This document shows positions 1-7,475 of a DNA stretch of 19,654 bases, one piece after another. The translations under genes and the position numbers were made by a program. Source of the DNA: an uncultured Eisenbergiella sp. (GTDB taxonomy: Bacteria > Bacillota > Clostridia > Lachnospirales > Lachnospiraceae); assembly GCA_910585455.1 (NCBI GenBank), contig CAJUEL010000067.1, positions 1 through 19,654 of the forward strand, written 5' to 3'. The notes beneath the pieces are model-generated. The model was not told the origin of the DNA. It saw only the letters and a list, made by a program, of their open reading frames with translations, and did not search any database. Positions within the stretch are counted from its first letter, which is position 1, and every line of letters begins with the position of its first letter.

Positions 1-182
1 TGCAGACTGTTTTTTCAACGCCCATATCCGAAACGGCAAATCCATCCCTCCAAAGTGCAGCCGTTCCTGCGCCAAAGTGGGAACTCACGTTGTTCGTTAT
101 CCCACTTTTGCGGCAGAAACGGACTGCACTTTGGAGGGGATTTGCCCGTTTCGGATATCAGGCGTTAAAAAAACAGTCTGCA
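1..182. repeat. 182-bp imperfect palindrome, MITE-like or large hairpin
   Basis: The first and last bases pair: the left arm starts TGCAGACTGTTTTTT and the right arm ends AAAAAAACAGTCTGCA. Matching blocks run inward in order, including ATATCCGAAACGG, CCTCCAAAGTGCAG and CAAAGTGGGA with their complements on the right, around a centre near 88-101. Only scattered mismatches and one-base gaps interrupt the arms, and no reading frame is visible. It could be a non-autonomous transposable element (MITE) or a very long transcribed hairpin. Position 1 is already inside the pairing, so the left boundary and any target duplication cannot be judged. From 183 to about 285 nothing else is recognised. Confidence 0.75.
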
Positions 183-287
183 CCGGCGGAGAGGACGAAG
201 GGGAGGGGCTGCTGGCAGTCCGCATTCGGCGGCACCATGTACAGTAACAGGCAATTATAGTTTAACCTGCAGGGGTACAAATACATA

Positions 288-316
288 TAGAAAAAAAGTT
301 ACAACTATGTTATATT
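288..316 (+). promoter_or_regulatory. Predicted sigma-A promoter of the 58-codon gene
   Basis: An extended -10 (TG at 308-309, TATATT at 311-316) lies 17 bp downstream of a weak -35, TAGAAA at 288-293. It sits in an AT-rich stretch about 50 bp upstream of the small gene at 364, the only gene it could serve. Confidence 0.5.
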
Positions 317-363
317 AAAAACAGCCAAAAACTTTTCTTTTCAACAATGGGAGGTGAAACGGT

Positions 364-540
364 ATGCCGACATATGAAAAGGAACTGAATTGCATTCTTT
401 TTGATCAATTAACCATTTTAGATGATTTGGAAGAGATTGCAGAAAAAGAGAAAGCGGAAGAGACGCTAAAGGCAATAGCAAAAAAGCGTAAACAAATAGA
501 AAGAAAGTTATATCAAAAACCTCCGCTTACAAGTGAATAA
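364..540 (+). CDS. Small hypothetical protein, 58 aa
   Basis: I do not recognise this protein. It begins MPTYEKELNCILFDQLTILD and ends at TAA 538-540. A strong ribosome binding site, GGGAGGTG at about 349-356, precedes the ATG at normal spacing. There is a promoter upstream and a terminator immediately downstream, so it looks like a complete single-gene transcription unit. The sequence is highly charged, with alternating Glu/Lys blocks in the second half (roughly residues 24-49). It has no signal peptide and no membrane segment, and is probably all helical, perhaps a short coiled coil. It could be a small regulatory or sporulation-related protein, but no motif supports a specific role. The control signals are the best argument that it is real. 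Confidence 0.7.
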   Translation: MPTYEKELNCILFDQLTILDDLEEIAEKEKAEETLKAIAKKRKQIERKLYQKPPLTSE

Positions 541-555
541 GCATTAAAAGTCTTT

Positions 556-590
556 AAGAGTGTCAGATAATTTTTGGCACTCTTTTCTTT
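556..590 (+). terminator. Rho-independent terminator of the 58-codon gene
   Basis: AAGAGTGTC (556-564) pairs with GGCACTCTT (576-584), with one G-U pair. TTCTTT follows. It lies 16 bp after the stop codon of the small gene. Confidence 0.8.
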
Positions 591-600
591 ATGCGTATTC

Positions 601-670
601 GCGTGCGAGGAAGAAGTTGCCTGTCGGCAACCGTGCTCGACGTAGAGCGTGCGCTTTACGCACACTTTTT
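601..670. other. GC-rich hairpin cluster in the intergenic region
   Basis: This short GC-rich block stands out from its AT-rich surroundings. It contains a perfect hairpin, GTTGCC/GGCAAC (616-621 and 626-631, loop TGTC). A second hairpin, GTGCG/CGCAC (649-653 and 659-663), is followed by ACTTTTT. The heptamer GCGTGCG occurs twice (601-607 and 647-653), so the CGCAC strand could pair with either copy. It may be a REP-like dispersed repeat or an extra weak terminator. No coding frame is convincing. Confidence 0.35.
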
Positions 671-713
671 CATACGACAGGAAGACGGAAATGCAATCTT
701 TCGGTAAAAAAGG

Positions 714-742
714 TGGAAATCAGGGGGAATTGCTTTTATAAT
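714..742 (+). promoter_or_regulatory. Predicted promoter of the ADP-ribosylglycohydrolase/GH105 operon
   Basis: A perfect TATAAT at 737-742 follows a weak -35, TGGAAA (714-719), at 17-bp spacing. It lies about 110 bp upstream of the ATG at 856, leaving a leader that contains two dyads. Confidence 0.55.
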
Positions 743-792
743 AGAATGCATAGAAACAGAAGGCATATTGTGCCAAAATAGTAACCAGATAA

Positions 793-838
793 ATCGTATG
801 ATTTTACGATGGGAAACGACAAAGAGATTGCCGTTTCC
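793..838 (+). promoter_or_regulatory. Two dyads in the operon leader, possible operator or RNA hairpin
   Basis: ATCGTA (793-798) faces TACGAT (805-810). GGAAACG (812-818) faces CGTTTCC (832-838) across 13 bp. The second dyad ends only a few bases before the ribosome binding site AAAGGAGAGG (843-852). It could therefore be a transcription-factor operator or a leader hairpin affecting translation. The function is inferred from position only. Confidence 0.35.
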
Positions 839-855
839 TATGAAAGGAGAGGGAT

Positions 856-2226
856 ATGTTGGCAAATCAGCCATGGTTTCGGTTTGAGGAGGCGATGCCG
901 GTCGCGTATCGGCAGTGTCTGGATGAGGGAAAGGCGGTGGAGGAGGATTGGGCTGCCGTAGAGGAAATCGCGGCGCTGCCCTATGGAGATCCCCAAAAGC
1001 GGGAGCGCGCGGCAGCCCTGTGGGAGAAATGGGAGGCGATGCCGGTCCGGGCGGATTTTGGTTATGAGGAGCCGGACAGCCTGGAGGAAATTTTAAAGTG
1101 CCGTCCCGCGCAGGAAAAGCGGCAGGCGGTTGCCGTCAGCTATGATAAGGTGTATGGCGCATGGCTGGGGCGATGCGGCGGATGCCTGCTGGGGCAGCCG
1201 GTGGAGGGCTGGCGGAAGGAGCGGATCGGTGGACTGCTTAAGGATACGGGAAATTTTCCGGTCAAAGGATATATTTCCTCCCAGGTACCCCAAAGCGTCA
1301 GAGAGCGGTACGGGATCGTGGACGATGCCGCCGTTTATGGAAGCAATAAGGTGAACTGGATCAACAACACGGACGGCATGCCGGAGGATGACGATACCAA
1401 CTATACGATTCTGGCGTTAAAGCTGATGGAACAGAAGGGCTTTGATTTTACGCCCTATGATGTGGGAGCGTGCTGGCTGGGTTCCCTGCCTGTTTTGCAC
1501 GTGTGCACCGCAGAGCGGGTGGCCTATTGCAATATGATAAACGGAATCAATCCGCCCCGGTCCGGCGCGTACAAAAATGCGTACCGGGAGTATATCGGCG
1601 CGCAGATCCGGGGGGACTTTTTCGGCTATGTCTGCCCGGGTGAACCACAGCTTGCGGCGGCGCTGGCGTGGCGGGATGCCAGCATCAGTCATGTGAAAAA
1701 CGGAATTTACGGAGAAATGTTTGTGGCGGCGATGCTGGCGGAGGCGGCGGTCAACACGGATATGGAACAGATTGTGCAGGCAGGGCTTATGCAGATTCCC
1801 CAAAACTGCAGGCTGGCAAAGGCTGTCAGGGATGTGCTATCCTGGTGGAAGGCGGGCGTATTGCAGCCTATAGTGGAAGAGCGGATATGCAGGCGCTACG
1901 ATGAAGAGGATGGCTATGACTGGTGCCATGTGATTTCCAACGCGATGATCGTGTGCATGGGACTTTTATATGGAAGCAAAGACTTTGAAAAGACGATGGA
2001 TATCTGTCTGCGGGCGGGCTTTGACACGGACTGCAACTGTGCGACTGCCGGATCAGTGGTGGGCATGCTGCTGGGCGCGCAGGGACTTCCTGAAAAATGG
2101 CTTCTGCCCCTGAAGGACCGGATCCGTTCCGGTGTGGACGGCATGGGACAGGTACAGATATCGGAGCTTGCGAAAAGAACAGTGGCGGTGTGCACGTCAC
2201 GGCAAAAAGGGAGGGATTGCATATGA
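856..2226 (+). CDS. ADP-ribosylglycohydrolase-family protein
   Basis: A 456-residue cytoplasmic protein of the ADP-ribosylglycohydrolase (DraG/ARH) fold, which uses metal ions to remove ADP-ribose or related groups. The domain begins near residue 95 with YDKVYGAWLGRCGGCLLGQP (residues 99-114 being the core). Residues 178-181 (DDDT) give the first metal-binding cluster. HVKNGIYGEMFVAAMLAEA (279-297) forms the middle helix, and GFDTDCN (388-394) followed by a small-residue helix gives the second metal cluster. The first 90 residues are an extension I do not recognise. The start has a strong AAAGGAGAGG site. The stop overlaps the ATG of the following GH105-type gene by ATGA, so the two are translationally coupled. 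That pairing with a sugar-polymer enzyme hints that the real substrate may be a sugar or glycan-derived nucleotide rather than ADP-ribosylated protein; this is inference. Confidence 0.85.
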   Translation: MLANQPWFRFEEAMPVAYRQCLDEGKAVEEDWAAVEEIAALPYGDPQKRERAAALWEKWEAMPVRADFGYEEPDSLEEILKCRPAQEKRQAVAVSYDKVYGAWLGRCGGCLLGQPVEGWRKERIGGLLKDTGNFPVKGYISSQVPQSVRERYGIVDDAAVYGSNKVNWINNTDGMPEDDDTNYTILALKLMEQKGFDFTPYDVGACWLGSLPVLHVCTAERVAYCNMINGINPPRSGAYKNAYREYIGAQIRGDFFGYVCPGEPQLAAALAWRDASISHVKNGIYGEMFVAAMLAEAAVNTDMEQIVQAGLMQIPQNCRLAKAVRDVLSWWKAGVLQPIVEERICRRYDEEDGYDWCHVISNAMIVCMGLLYGSKDFEKTMDICLRAGFDTDCNCATAGSVVGMLLGAQGLPEKWLLPLKDRIRSGVDGMGQVQISELAKRTVAVCTSRQKGRDCI

Positions 2227-3272
2227 GACTGACATACGATAAGGAACAGATTTCACAGGCCATTGACCGCATCGTGGAAAAAACCATGCAGATGGATCTT
2301 GCCTGGGACTGGCCCTGCGGCGTTGCCTATTACGGCATCAGTCAGGCATACGAAAGGACCGGAAACGAACATTACTTAAAGCTGCTAAAGGACCGGGTGG
2401 ACGAGCTGATCGGGCTGGGGCTTCCGCCGGTGTGGACGGTCAACGCCTGCGCCATGGGCCACTGCCTGATCACGCTGTATCAGGCGACCGGCGAGGCGCG
2501 TTACTGGGAGCTTGTCATGAGCAAGGTCGCATATCTGCGAAAGGACGCGCTGCGCTTCGGGAGCGATGTGCTGCAGCATACGGTGTCGGCAAACAATGAT
2601 TTTCCGGAGCAGGCGTGGGCGGATACGCTGTTTATGGCGGCATATTTTCTGCTACGGGTGGGGGTGATCAATCAGGATGGGGAAATGATCCATGACGCCC
2701 TCAATCAGTGGTATTGGCATATCAATTATTTACAGGATCCGGAAACCGGATTTTATTATCATGGCTATAACAATATCACAAAGGATCATATGTCCGGTAT
2801 TTTCTGGGGGCGCGCCAATGCCTGGGCGGCCTATACCATGGCAAAAGTCGGCAATATCCTGCCGGAATGCTATCTGTATCCGGTGTACATGGAAATCGCA
2901 GGCTCCTTAAACGAGCAGCTTTCCGCCCTGAAAACCGTGCAGACAAAGAACGGTCTGTGGCGGACCGTTTTAAACGATGAGGAGTCCTATGAGGAAATTT
3001 CCGCATCCGCGGGCATTGCGGCGGCGATGCTGGAAAGAGGCAATCCCCTGCATACGCGCTATATCAATCAGGCAATCAAAGGCATTTTAGAAAATGTGGG
3101 CAGGGACGGAAAGGTGATGAACGTTTCCGGCGGCACTGCGGTCATGCGGGATATAGCCGGCTATAGAGAAATTTCCAGAAGATGGATACAGGGCTGGGGA
3201 CAGGGGCTTGCGCTCGCCTTTTTGAGCGGGGTGCTCGTTTCCGACGATATACAAAAGGATGGAGCTTTATAA
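2223..3272 (+). CDS. GH88/GH105-type unsaturated uronyl/rhamnogalacturonyl hydrolase
   Basis: A 349-residue cytoplasmic enzyme of the YteR/YesR type (GH105), which hydrates and releases unsaturated uronic acids from oligosaccharides made by polysaccharide lyases. The ATG at 2223 is chosen because AGGGAGGG precedes it and it overlaps the upstream stop as ATGA; the frame stays open further upstream, but that stretch lies inside the previous gene. Visible family marks are the repeated helical-barrel pattern, WADTLFMAAYFLL (132-144) with the likely catalytic Asp134, the FYYHGYN segment (177-183), WGRANAWAAY (195-204) and WGQGLALAF near residues 325-333. Length matches the family. There is no signal peptide, so it should act on imported oligosaccharides. 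It is the last gene of its transcription unit, since two hairpins follow. Exact substrate (pectin-type or other) cannot be told. Confidence 0.85.
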   Translation: MRLTYDKEQISQAIDRIVEKTMQMDLAWDWPCGVAYYGISQAYERTGNEHYLKLLKDRVDELIGLGLPPVWTVNACAMGHCLITLYQATGEARYWELVMSKVAYLRKDALRFGSDVLQHTVSANNDFPEQAWADTLFMAAYFLLRVGVINQDGEMIHDALNQWYWHINYLQDPETGFYYHGYNNITKDHMSGIFWGRANAWAAYTMAKVGNILPECYLYPVYMEIAGSLNEQLSALKTVQTKNGLWRTVLNDEESYEEISASAGIAAAMLERGNPLHTRYINQAIKGILENVGRDGKVMNVSGGTAVMRDIAGYREISRRWIQGWGQGLALAFLSGVLVSDDIQKDGAL

Positions 3273-3304
3273 ACCGGATGTTTGCTACCGGAACAATTTC
3301 TCAC

Positions 3305-3329
3305 GGTCTGCGCGGTAAACGCGCAGACC
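3305..3329 (+). other. Perfect 10-bp hairpin downstream of the GH105 gene
   Basis: GGTCTGCGCG (3305-3314) pairs perfectly with CGCGCAGACC (3320-3329) around GTAAA. No T-run follows. It may protect the transcript 3' end or act together with the terminator that starts 15 bp later. Confidence 0.5.
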
Positions 3330-3344
3330 TGTCTGAACGGTTAC

Positions 3345-3387
3345 GCCCGGCGGTCTGTTACAACTCAGGCTGCCGGGCTCACTTTTT
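3345..3387 (+). terminator. Strong rho-independent terminator of the ADPRGH/GH105 operon
   Basis: GCCCGGCGGTCTG (3345-3357) pairs with CAGGCTGCCGGGC (3366-3378), with two G-U pairs and an 8-nt loop. TCACTTTTT follows. It separates the glycosidase operon from the ABC transporter genes. Confidence 0.8.
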
Positions 3388-3420
3388 ACCCGTGAAAATT
3401 CACCTCTTGTGCACAGACCG

Positions 3421-3449
3421 TTTTCGAATTGCCGGAAATCCGTTATACT
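3421..3449 (+). promoter_or_regulatory. Weak candidate promoter of the ABC transporter pair
   Basis: TATACT at 3444-3449 has a poor -35 partner, TTTTCG (3421-3426), at 17 bp. It is the only -10-like match between the terminator and the first ABC gene. Confidence 0.3.
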
Positions 3450-3488
3450 GACAGAAAACGGCAGAGAAAATCAGGAGGAGGGTAAAGC

Positions 3489-5327
3489 ATGAGGGGAAAG
3501 AGTAAAATTTTAAAAGCGCGCGCCGCATGCAAAAGGGCAGCGGAAAGCTTTGGAAACAGGATGAGGATCTGCGGGCGGATGTTTCGCTTTGCCGGGCAGG
3601 AGTATGGCGGATATTTCGCCACGCTGACAGGATATTTTCTGGCAGTCACCATACTGCCCTTTGGGGCGGTCTTTTTTCCGGGTAAAATCATCACGCGAAT
3701 TGAAATGCAGGTTCCCCTTCGAGGGCTTTTGTATCCGGCTCTGGCGATGGGCGTCTTTTACCTGCTGCTTCGGAATCTGGAGAACTATTGCAAAAAAAAC
3801 GGGGAAATGAAGGGGGAATATCTGATGATCCGGCTGAAAATGCGGCTCAACCGGATCAGTATGCGGGCGCCGATGGCGGTTTTTGAGGATGCAGACTTTT
3901 GGGACCGCATGGAGACCGCCGCTCAAATCAGCTATAACAGCAGCTATTTTAACGGGTACTATTATTCCTTTGTGGAAATTCTGTCTTTTGTGATACAGAC
4001 CATTGTGATTGCATTCCTGATCGGCAGACTTTCCCCGCTGGTGATTTTGCTGCTGGCCGGTTCCTTTTTCTGTTCTCTGGCAGTCGATGTATATTGTCAG
4101 AAAAGGCTGCATGCCGTTGAAAAAAAGAAAGCGGCGCTGCAGCGCAGGACACAGTATCTGGAAAATCTGACCGGCGATTACCACTATGGAAAAATGATCC
4201 GGCTGCACGCCATTGGGGACTGGCTTTTGGACATTTCCAGAGAAAAAAGAGAGGCGTTTTGTGCCGCCAGCCGGGAGGGGCAAAAATGGGAGTACCGCAT
4301 CCGGTACGTTTCCTCCCTGCTGGGTGCGATGCAGGAGCTTTGCGTTTACCTGTACCTGATCTGGATGGTGATAAACCGGGGCATTACGATCGGAGAATAT
4401 GCCCTGTATCTGGCGGCAGTCCATCAGTTTTCCGCCGCCTTAAACGGAATCGCGCAGCACGCCGCTTTGTGGAATCATTACAGCTATTTTGCGGGGGATT
4501 TGACGGCATTTTTATCGGAGGAAGAAAGGGAATGTCAGGAGGGCGCAGAGCTTCCATCGGACAGTGACGGTGCCAGAATCGAGTTTGACCATGTCTCCTT
4601 TCGCTATGCCCAGAACAGCGCATGGGTGCTGCGGGATGTAAGCTTTGTGATCGAAAAAGGGGAATCCGTCACGCTGGTGGGGGATAACGGTGCGGGAAAA
4701 TCCACGCTTCTGGCGCTTTTGCTTCGGCTGTATCAGCCGACTGAGGGGCGGATTTTGGTGAACGGCGTCGATATCCAGGGGCTGGGGGAAAAGGCATACC
4801 GACAGCTTTTTTCTGCGGTATTCCAGGAATACCAGACCTATGCGTTTAACCTGCAGGAAAATGTCGCGCTTGCCGATGTAGATGGGGAGAATGAGGAAAA
4901 AGTGGTAAAAGCCCTCCGGGAAGGGGGATTTCCGCTTGAAAAGTTTGAGAAAGGACTTTCGACACAGCTTGACAGGCGGTTTACGGAAGAAGGAATTGAA
5001 TTGTCCGGTGGGGAGCAGCAAAAGCTTGTCATGGCGCGGGCCATTTACCGGGAGAGTCCGGTGCTGATTCTGGATGAGCCGACGGCAAACCTGTCTCCGG
5101 CTGCGGAGAGTAAGCTCTATGAAAGCTTCTATCGGATGGCAAAGGGACGGACCTCTGTTTTTGTATCCCATCGCTTATCCAGTTCCCGGTTCACGGATCG
5201 CGTGCTGGTGCTGGCAGGCGGCAGGATTGTGGAAGACGGCGCACATGATGCGCTGGTGCGGGGCGGCGGTCTGTATCAGGAGATGTTTGAAAAGCAGGCA
5301 TCATTTTATCAGGAGGAACTGGTATGA
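3489..5327 (+). CDS. ABC half-transporter, membrane domain fused to ATPase (first of a pair)
   Basis: A 612-residue exporter-type half-transporter. An N-terminal membrane domain with hydrophobic segments near residues 40-60, 80-95, 160-200 and 275-320 is followed by an ATP-binding domain from about 365. The Walker A motif is GDNGAGKST (about 397-405), the Q-loop is in VFQEYQ, the signature is LSGGEQQKL (about 504-512), Walker B is VLILDEPTANLSP (about 525-537) and the H-loop is in SHR near 560. The D-loop is NLSP instead of the usual ALD, so its Asp is missing. The ribosome binding site is AGGAGGAGGG. Its stop overlaps the start of the next ABC gene as ATGA, which points to a heterodimer made in equal amounts. 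Substrate is unknown: no peptide-precursor gene, peptidase domain or regulator lies beside it. Peptide, lipid or drug export are all possible. Confidence 0.85.
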   Translation: MRGKSKILKARAACKRAAESFGNRMRICGRMFRFAGQEYGGYFATLTGYFLAVTILPFGAVFFPGKIITRIEMQVPLRGLLYPALAMGVFYLLLRNLENYCKKNGEMKGEYLMIRLKMRLNRISMRAPMAVFEDADFWDRMETAAQISYNSSYFNGYYYSFVEILSFVIQTIVIAFLIGRLSPLVILLLAGSFFCSLAVDVYCQKRLHAVEKKKAALQRRTQYLENLTGDYHYGKMIRLHAIGDWLLDISREKREAFCAASREGQKWEYRIRYVSSLLGAMQELCVYLYLIWMVINRGITIGEYALYLAAVHQFSAALNGIAQHAALWNHYSYFAGDLTAFLSEEERECQEGAELPSDSDGARIEFDHVSFRYAQNSAWVLRDVSFVIEKGESVTLVGDNGAGKSTLLALLLRLYQPTEGRILVNGVDIQGLGEKAYRQLFSAVFQEYQTYAFNLQENVALADVDGENEEKVVKALREGGFPLEKFEKGLSTQLDRRFTEEGIELSGGEQQKLVMARAIYRESPVLILDEPTANLSPAAESKLYESFYRMAKGRTSVFVSHRLSSSRFTDRVLVLAGGRIVEDGAHDALVRGGGLYQEMFEKQASFYQEELV

Positions 5328-7138
5328 AAAAAAGCGCATATTTACTCAGGCTGATCTGGAAATTTGACAGGATTTATTGCTGCATGCTGCCGCTTGTCGC
5401 GCTGGGCAGGGCCTTTCGAGGTATTTTATTTATGATATTTCCAAAGCTGATCATCGATGCCATGCTGCGGGATACCGGGCGGCAGAGCGCGTTTGTTCTG
5501 GCGCTTGTCATGGGAGGCTGCCTGCTTTTGGGCTCCGTTTTTGCTGACCTGCTGGAAAAATATCAGGAACAGAAGATCGTAGCCTGCAGGGAATGGATGG
5601 TGCTGCTTTTGCAGGAAAAGCTGGTAAAGACAGAGTATGAAAAGCTGGAGGAGCCGGGATTCATGGACAGCTATCAGAAAGCGCTTTCTGTCTATACGCT
5701 GTGGCAGGCGGACTTAAAGCGTGGAGTGGATGCCCTGCTGCAGGCTGCCTCCGGGATTTTGTCGATAGCCGTGTCGGCGGCGGTTTTGCTCACCTTAAAC
5801 GGTTGGATTGCCCTGCTGGTAAGTGCGGCGGTCATCCTGTCCTCCCTGTGCAATGCCTGGGCGGTGAAGAGGATGTCAGCGCTTTTGCAAAGCTTTGCCC
5901 CGCAGGTGCGCAGGGTCAGCTATTTCATGAATGAGCTGCAGGAGCGGAAATACGCGAAGGAAATCCGCGTATACCGGATGCAGGAGTGGCTCGCAGGCCG
6001 CGCGGACCGGCTGCTGCAGTCCATCCTTGCCGGAACGATGAAAGCGGTGAACAGGCAGATATCGGCGGAAGCTGTCTCCATCATTGCGGGAGCATTGCAG
6101 GAATGCTGCGCTTATCTGTATATCGGCTGGCTGGCGCTGAAAAAGAGGATCACATTGGGGGATGTGACGATGTATGTGTCAGCAATCAACACCTTTGCGG
6201 AGTCCATGAAGGAGACGATGCGGCAGTATCTGGTATGGAAGGAGCTGGTCCCCTATTATGAGGATTTCTGGAACTTCATAACAGATCAGACGGGGATGAA
6301 CGGTTATAGAATTTTTTCCTGTGGCGACAGGGTAGGAGTAGATGGGAAGGAAGCGCAAAAAGCGCCGGGAAATCTGGAGATTCCGGAGCAAATATCCTTT
6401 GAACTGGATCATGTCAGCTTCCGTTATCCGGGAAGCGATACCTGGATTTTAAAGGATGTCTGTATGCGGATTCCGGCAGGAGAGAGCCTTTCCCTCGTGG
6501 GCGATAACGGGGCGGGAAAGACGACGCTGGTCAAGCTGCTGATGGGATTGTATGAGCCTGTGTCCGGGCGAATCCTTTTGGACGGGCGCGATCTGCGGGA
6601 ATATGACCGGGAAGCTTACTGGAGAAAGGTAGGGGTTGTGTTTCAGGATTTTAAAACCCTGGCGTTTTCCATCCGGGACAATATCGTTCTGGGAAAGGAA
6701 CCGGCGGACGACGCGCGCCTTTGGGCGGCATTGCGGGAAAGCGGTCTGTGGGAGACGGTGCAGGGCCTTCCGGAAAAAGAAAACGCGTATCTGGGAAAAG
6801 CCTTTTATGAAAACGGGATAGAGCTGTCCGGCGGAGAACAGCAGAAGATCGCCATCGCGCAGATGCGCTATAAAAACGCGCCTGTGATGATTCTGGATGA
6901 GCCCACCGCCAATTTGTCCCCCATGGAGGAGTACCGGATATTCAGGCAGTTTTATGAGATGGCGGCGGGCAAAACGGTGGTATTCATTTCCCACCGGATG
7001 AGCAGCTGCAGACTCTGCGACAGGATCGTCGTTTTGCAGGGAGGAAGTGTGGCAGAGCAGGGCACGCATGAGGAGCTGATGGAAAAAGAAGGACTGTACG
7101 CCGGGATGTTCCGGACACAGGCGCAGTACTACGTATAA
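5324..7138 (+). CDS. ABC half-transporter, membrane domain fused to ATPase (second of a pair)
   Basis: A 604-residue partner of the preceding gene, with the same layout: hydrophobic membrane segments up to about residue 310, a linker, then an ATPase domain from about 360. Walker A is GDNGAGKTT (about 393-401), the signature is LSGGEQQKI (about 502), Walker B is VMILDEPTANLSP (about 521-533) and the H-loop is in SHR. As in the first half, the D-loop Asp is replaced (NLSP), so the change is shared and probably ancestral, not damage. The start overlaps the previous stop by ATGA with AGGAGG just upstream. The two proteins presumably assemble into one heterodimeric exporter in the membrane. There is no terminator before the next promoter at 7168, so some read-through into the T-box leader is possible. 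Confidence 0.85.
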   Translation: MKKSAYLLRLIWKFDRIYCCMLPLVALGRAFRGILFMIFPKLIIDAMLRDTGRQSAFVLALVMGGCLLLGSVFADLLEKYQEQKIVACREWMVLLLQEKLVKTEYEKLEEPGFMDSYQKALSVYTLWQADLKRGVDALLQAASGILSIAVSAAVLLTLNGWIALLVSAAVILSSLCNAWAVKRMSALLQSFAPQVRRVSYFMNELQERKYAKEIRVYRMQEWLAGRADRLLQSILAGTMKAVNRQISAEAVSIIAGALQECCAYLYIGWLALKKRITLGDVTMYVSAINTFAESMKETMRQYLVWKELVPYYEDFWNFITDQTGMNGYRIFSCGDRVGVDGKEAQKAPGNLEIPEQISFELDHVSFRYPGSDTWILKDVCMRIPAGESLSLVGDNGAGKTTLVKLLMGLYEPVSGRILLDGRDLREYDREAYWRKVGVVFQDFKTLAFSIRDNIVLGKEPADDARLWAALRESGLWETVQGLPEKENAYLGKAFYENGIELSGGEQQKIAIAQMRYKNAPVMILDEPTANLSPMEEYRIFRQFYEMAAGKTVVFISHRMSSCRLCDRIVVLQGGSVAEQGTHEELMEKEGLYAGMFRTQAQYYV

Positions 7139-7167
7139 AAGCTTTACACAGAGAAATCAATTTTTTC

Positions 7168-7196
7168 TTGACAAGGGGATTTTCCTGTGGTATCGT
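7168..7196 (+). promoter_or_regulatory. Promoter of the asnB T-box leader
   Basis: A perfect -35, TTGACA (7168-7173), a 17-bp spacer, then an extended -10 made of TG (7188-7189) and TATCGT (7191-7196). Transcription should begin near 7203, just before stem I of the T-box. Confidence 0.75.
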
Positions 7197-7202
7197 GTTA
7201 AA

Positions 7203-7416
7203 GTATAAAAGGCAATGACAAAGAAAAGTAGTCCATTTTTCTGGCGCAGAGAGCAGGCGTTGGTGGGAGTCCTGTACAGAGGGTGGAGGAAAGAACACTT
7301 TGGAGCCTTCTTGAAAAAGAGAGGTCGCACAAGGGCGTGCGGCAAATTAGGTGGCACCGCGGATAAAAGCAGCTATTCGTCCTATTACATCGGGACAAAT
7401 GGCTGCTTTATTATTC
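7203..7416 (+). promoter_or_regulatory. T-box riboswitch, asparagine (specifier AAC)
   Basis: The conserved T-box sequence AGGTGGCACCGCGG is at 7349-7362. Upstream, a long stem I carries the AG-bulge region near CAGAGAGC (about 7246-7253). Its 3' side holds the specifier AAC at 7294-7296, followed by A and then the TTTGGAG closing segment. Stem III is CGCAC/GTGCG within 7321-7343. TAGG before the T-box can pair with CCTA (7381-7384) as antiterminator, competing with the terminator. AAC is an Asn codon and the next gene is asparagine synthetase, so uncharged tRNA-Asn should permit transcription. The specifier assignment is by position and by agreement with the gene. Confidence 0.93.
7366..7413 (+). 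terminator. T-box-controlled intrinsic terminator
   Basis: The strand from AAAGCAGC (7366-7373) through GTCC (7379-7382) pairs with GGAC (7393-7396) through GCTGCTTT (7402-7409). Only one mismatch and a wobble interrupt it. ATTATT follows. The 5' strand overlaps the antiterminator 3' strand, as expected for a T-box. Confidence 0.8.
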
Positions 7417-7419
7417 ATA

Positions 7420-7454
7420 ACAATAGAAAGCCCGCGAAGCGTGCTGTCTATTGT
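7420..7454 (+). other. Second hairpin between the T-box terminator and asnB
   Basis: ACAATAGA (7420-7427) pairs with TCTATTGT (7447-7454). Inside, AGC/GCT and CGC/GCG add pairs around a GAA loop. There is no T-run. It lies just before the ribosome binding site and could affect translation or mRNA stability. Confidence 0.55.
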
Positions 7455-7475
7455 ATCATCAGGGAGGAAAATGCC

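Noticed and set aside
2097..2222. Upstream extension of the GH105 reading frame
   Set aside because: The open frame continues upstream, but it lies inside the previous gene, has no ribosome binding site there, and the coupled ATG at 2223 has a strong one.
7215..7475. Extended N-terminus of the asparagine synthetase frame
   Set aside because: This stretch is the T-box leader, and the true start must leave Cys as residue 2.
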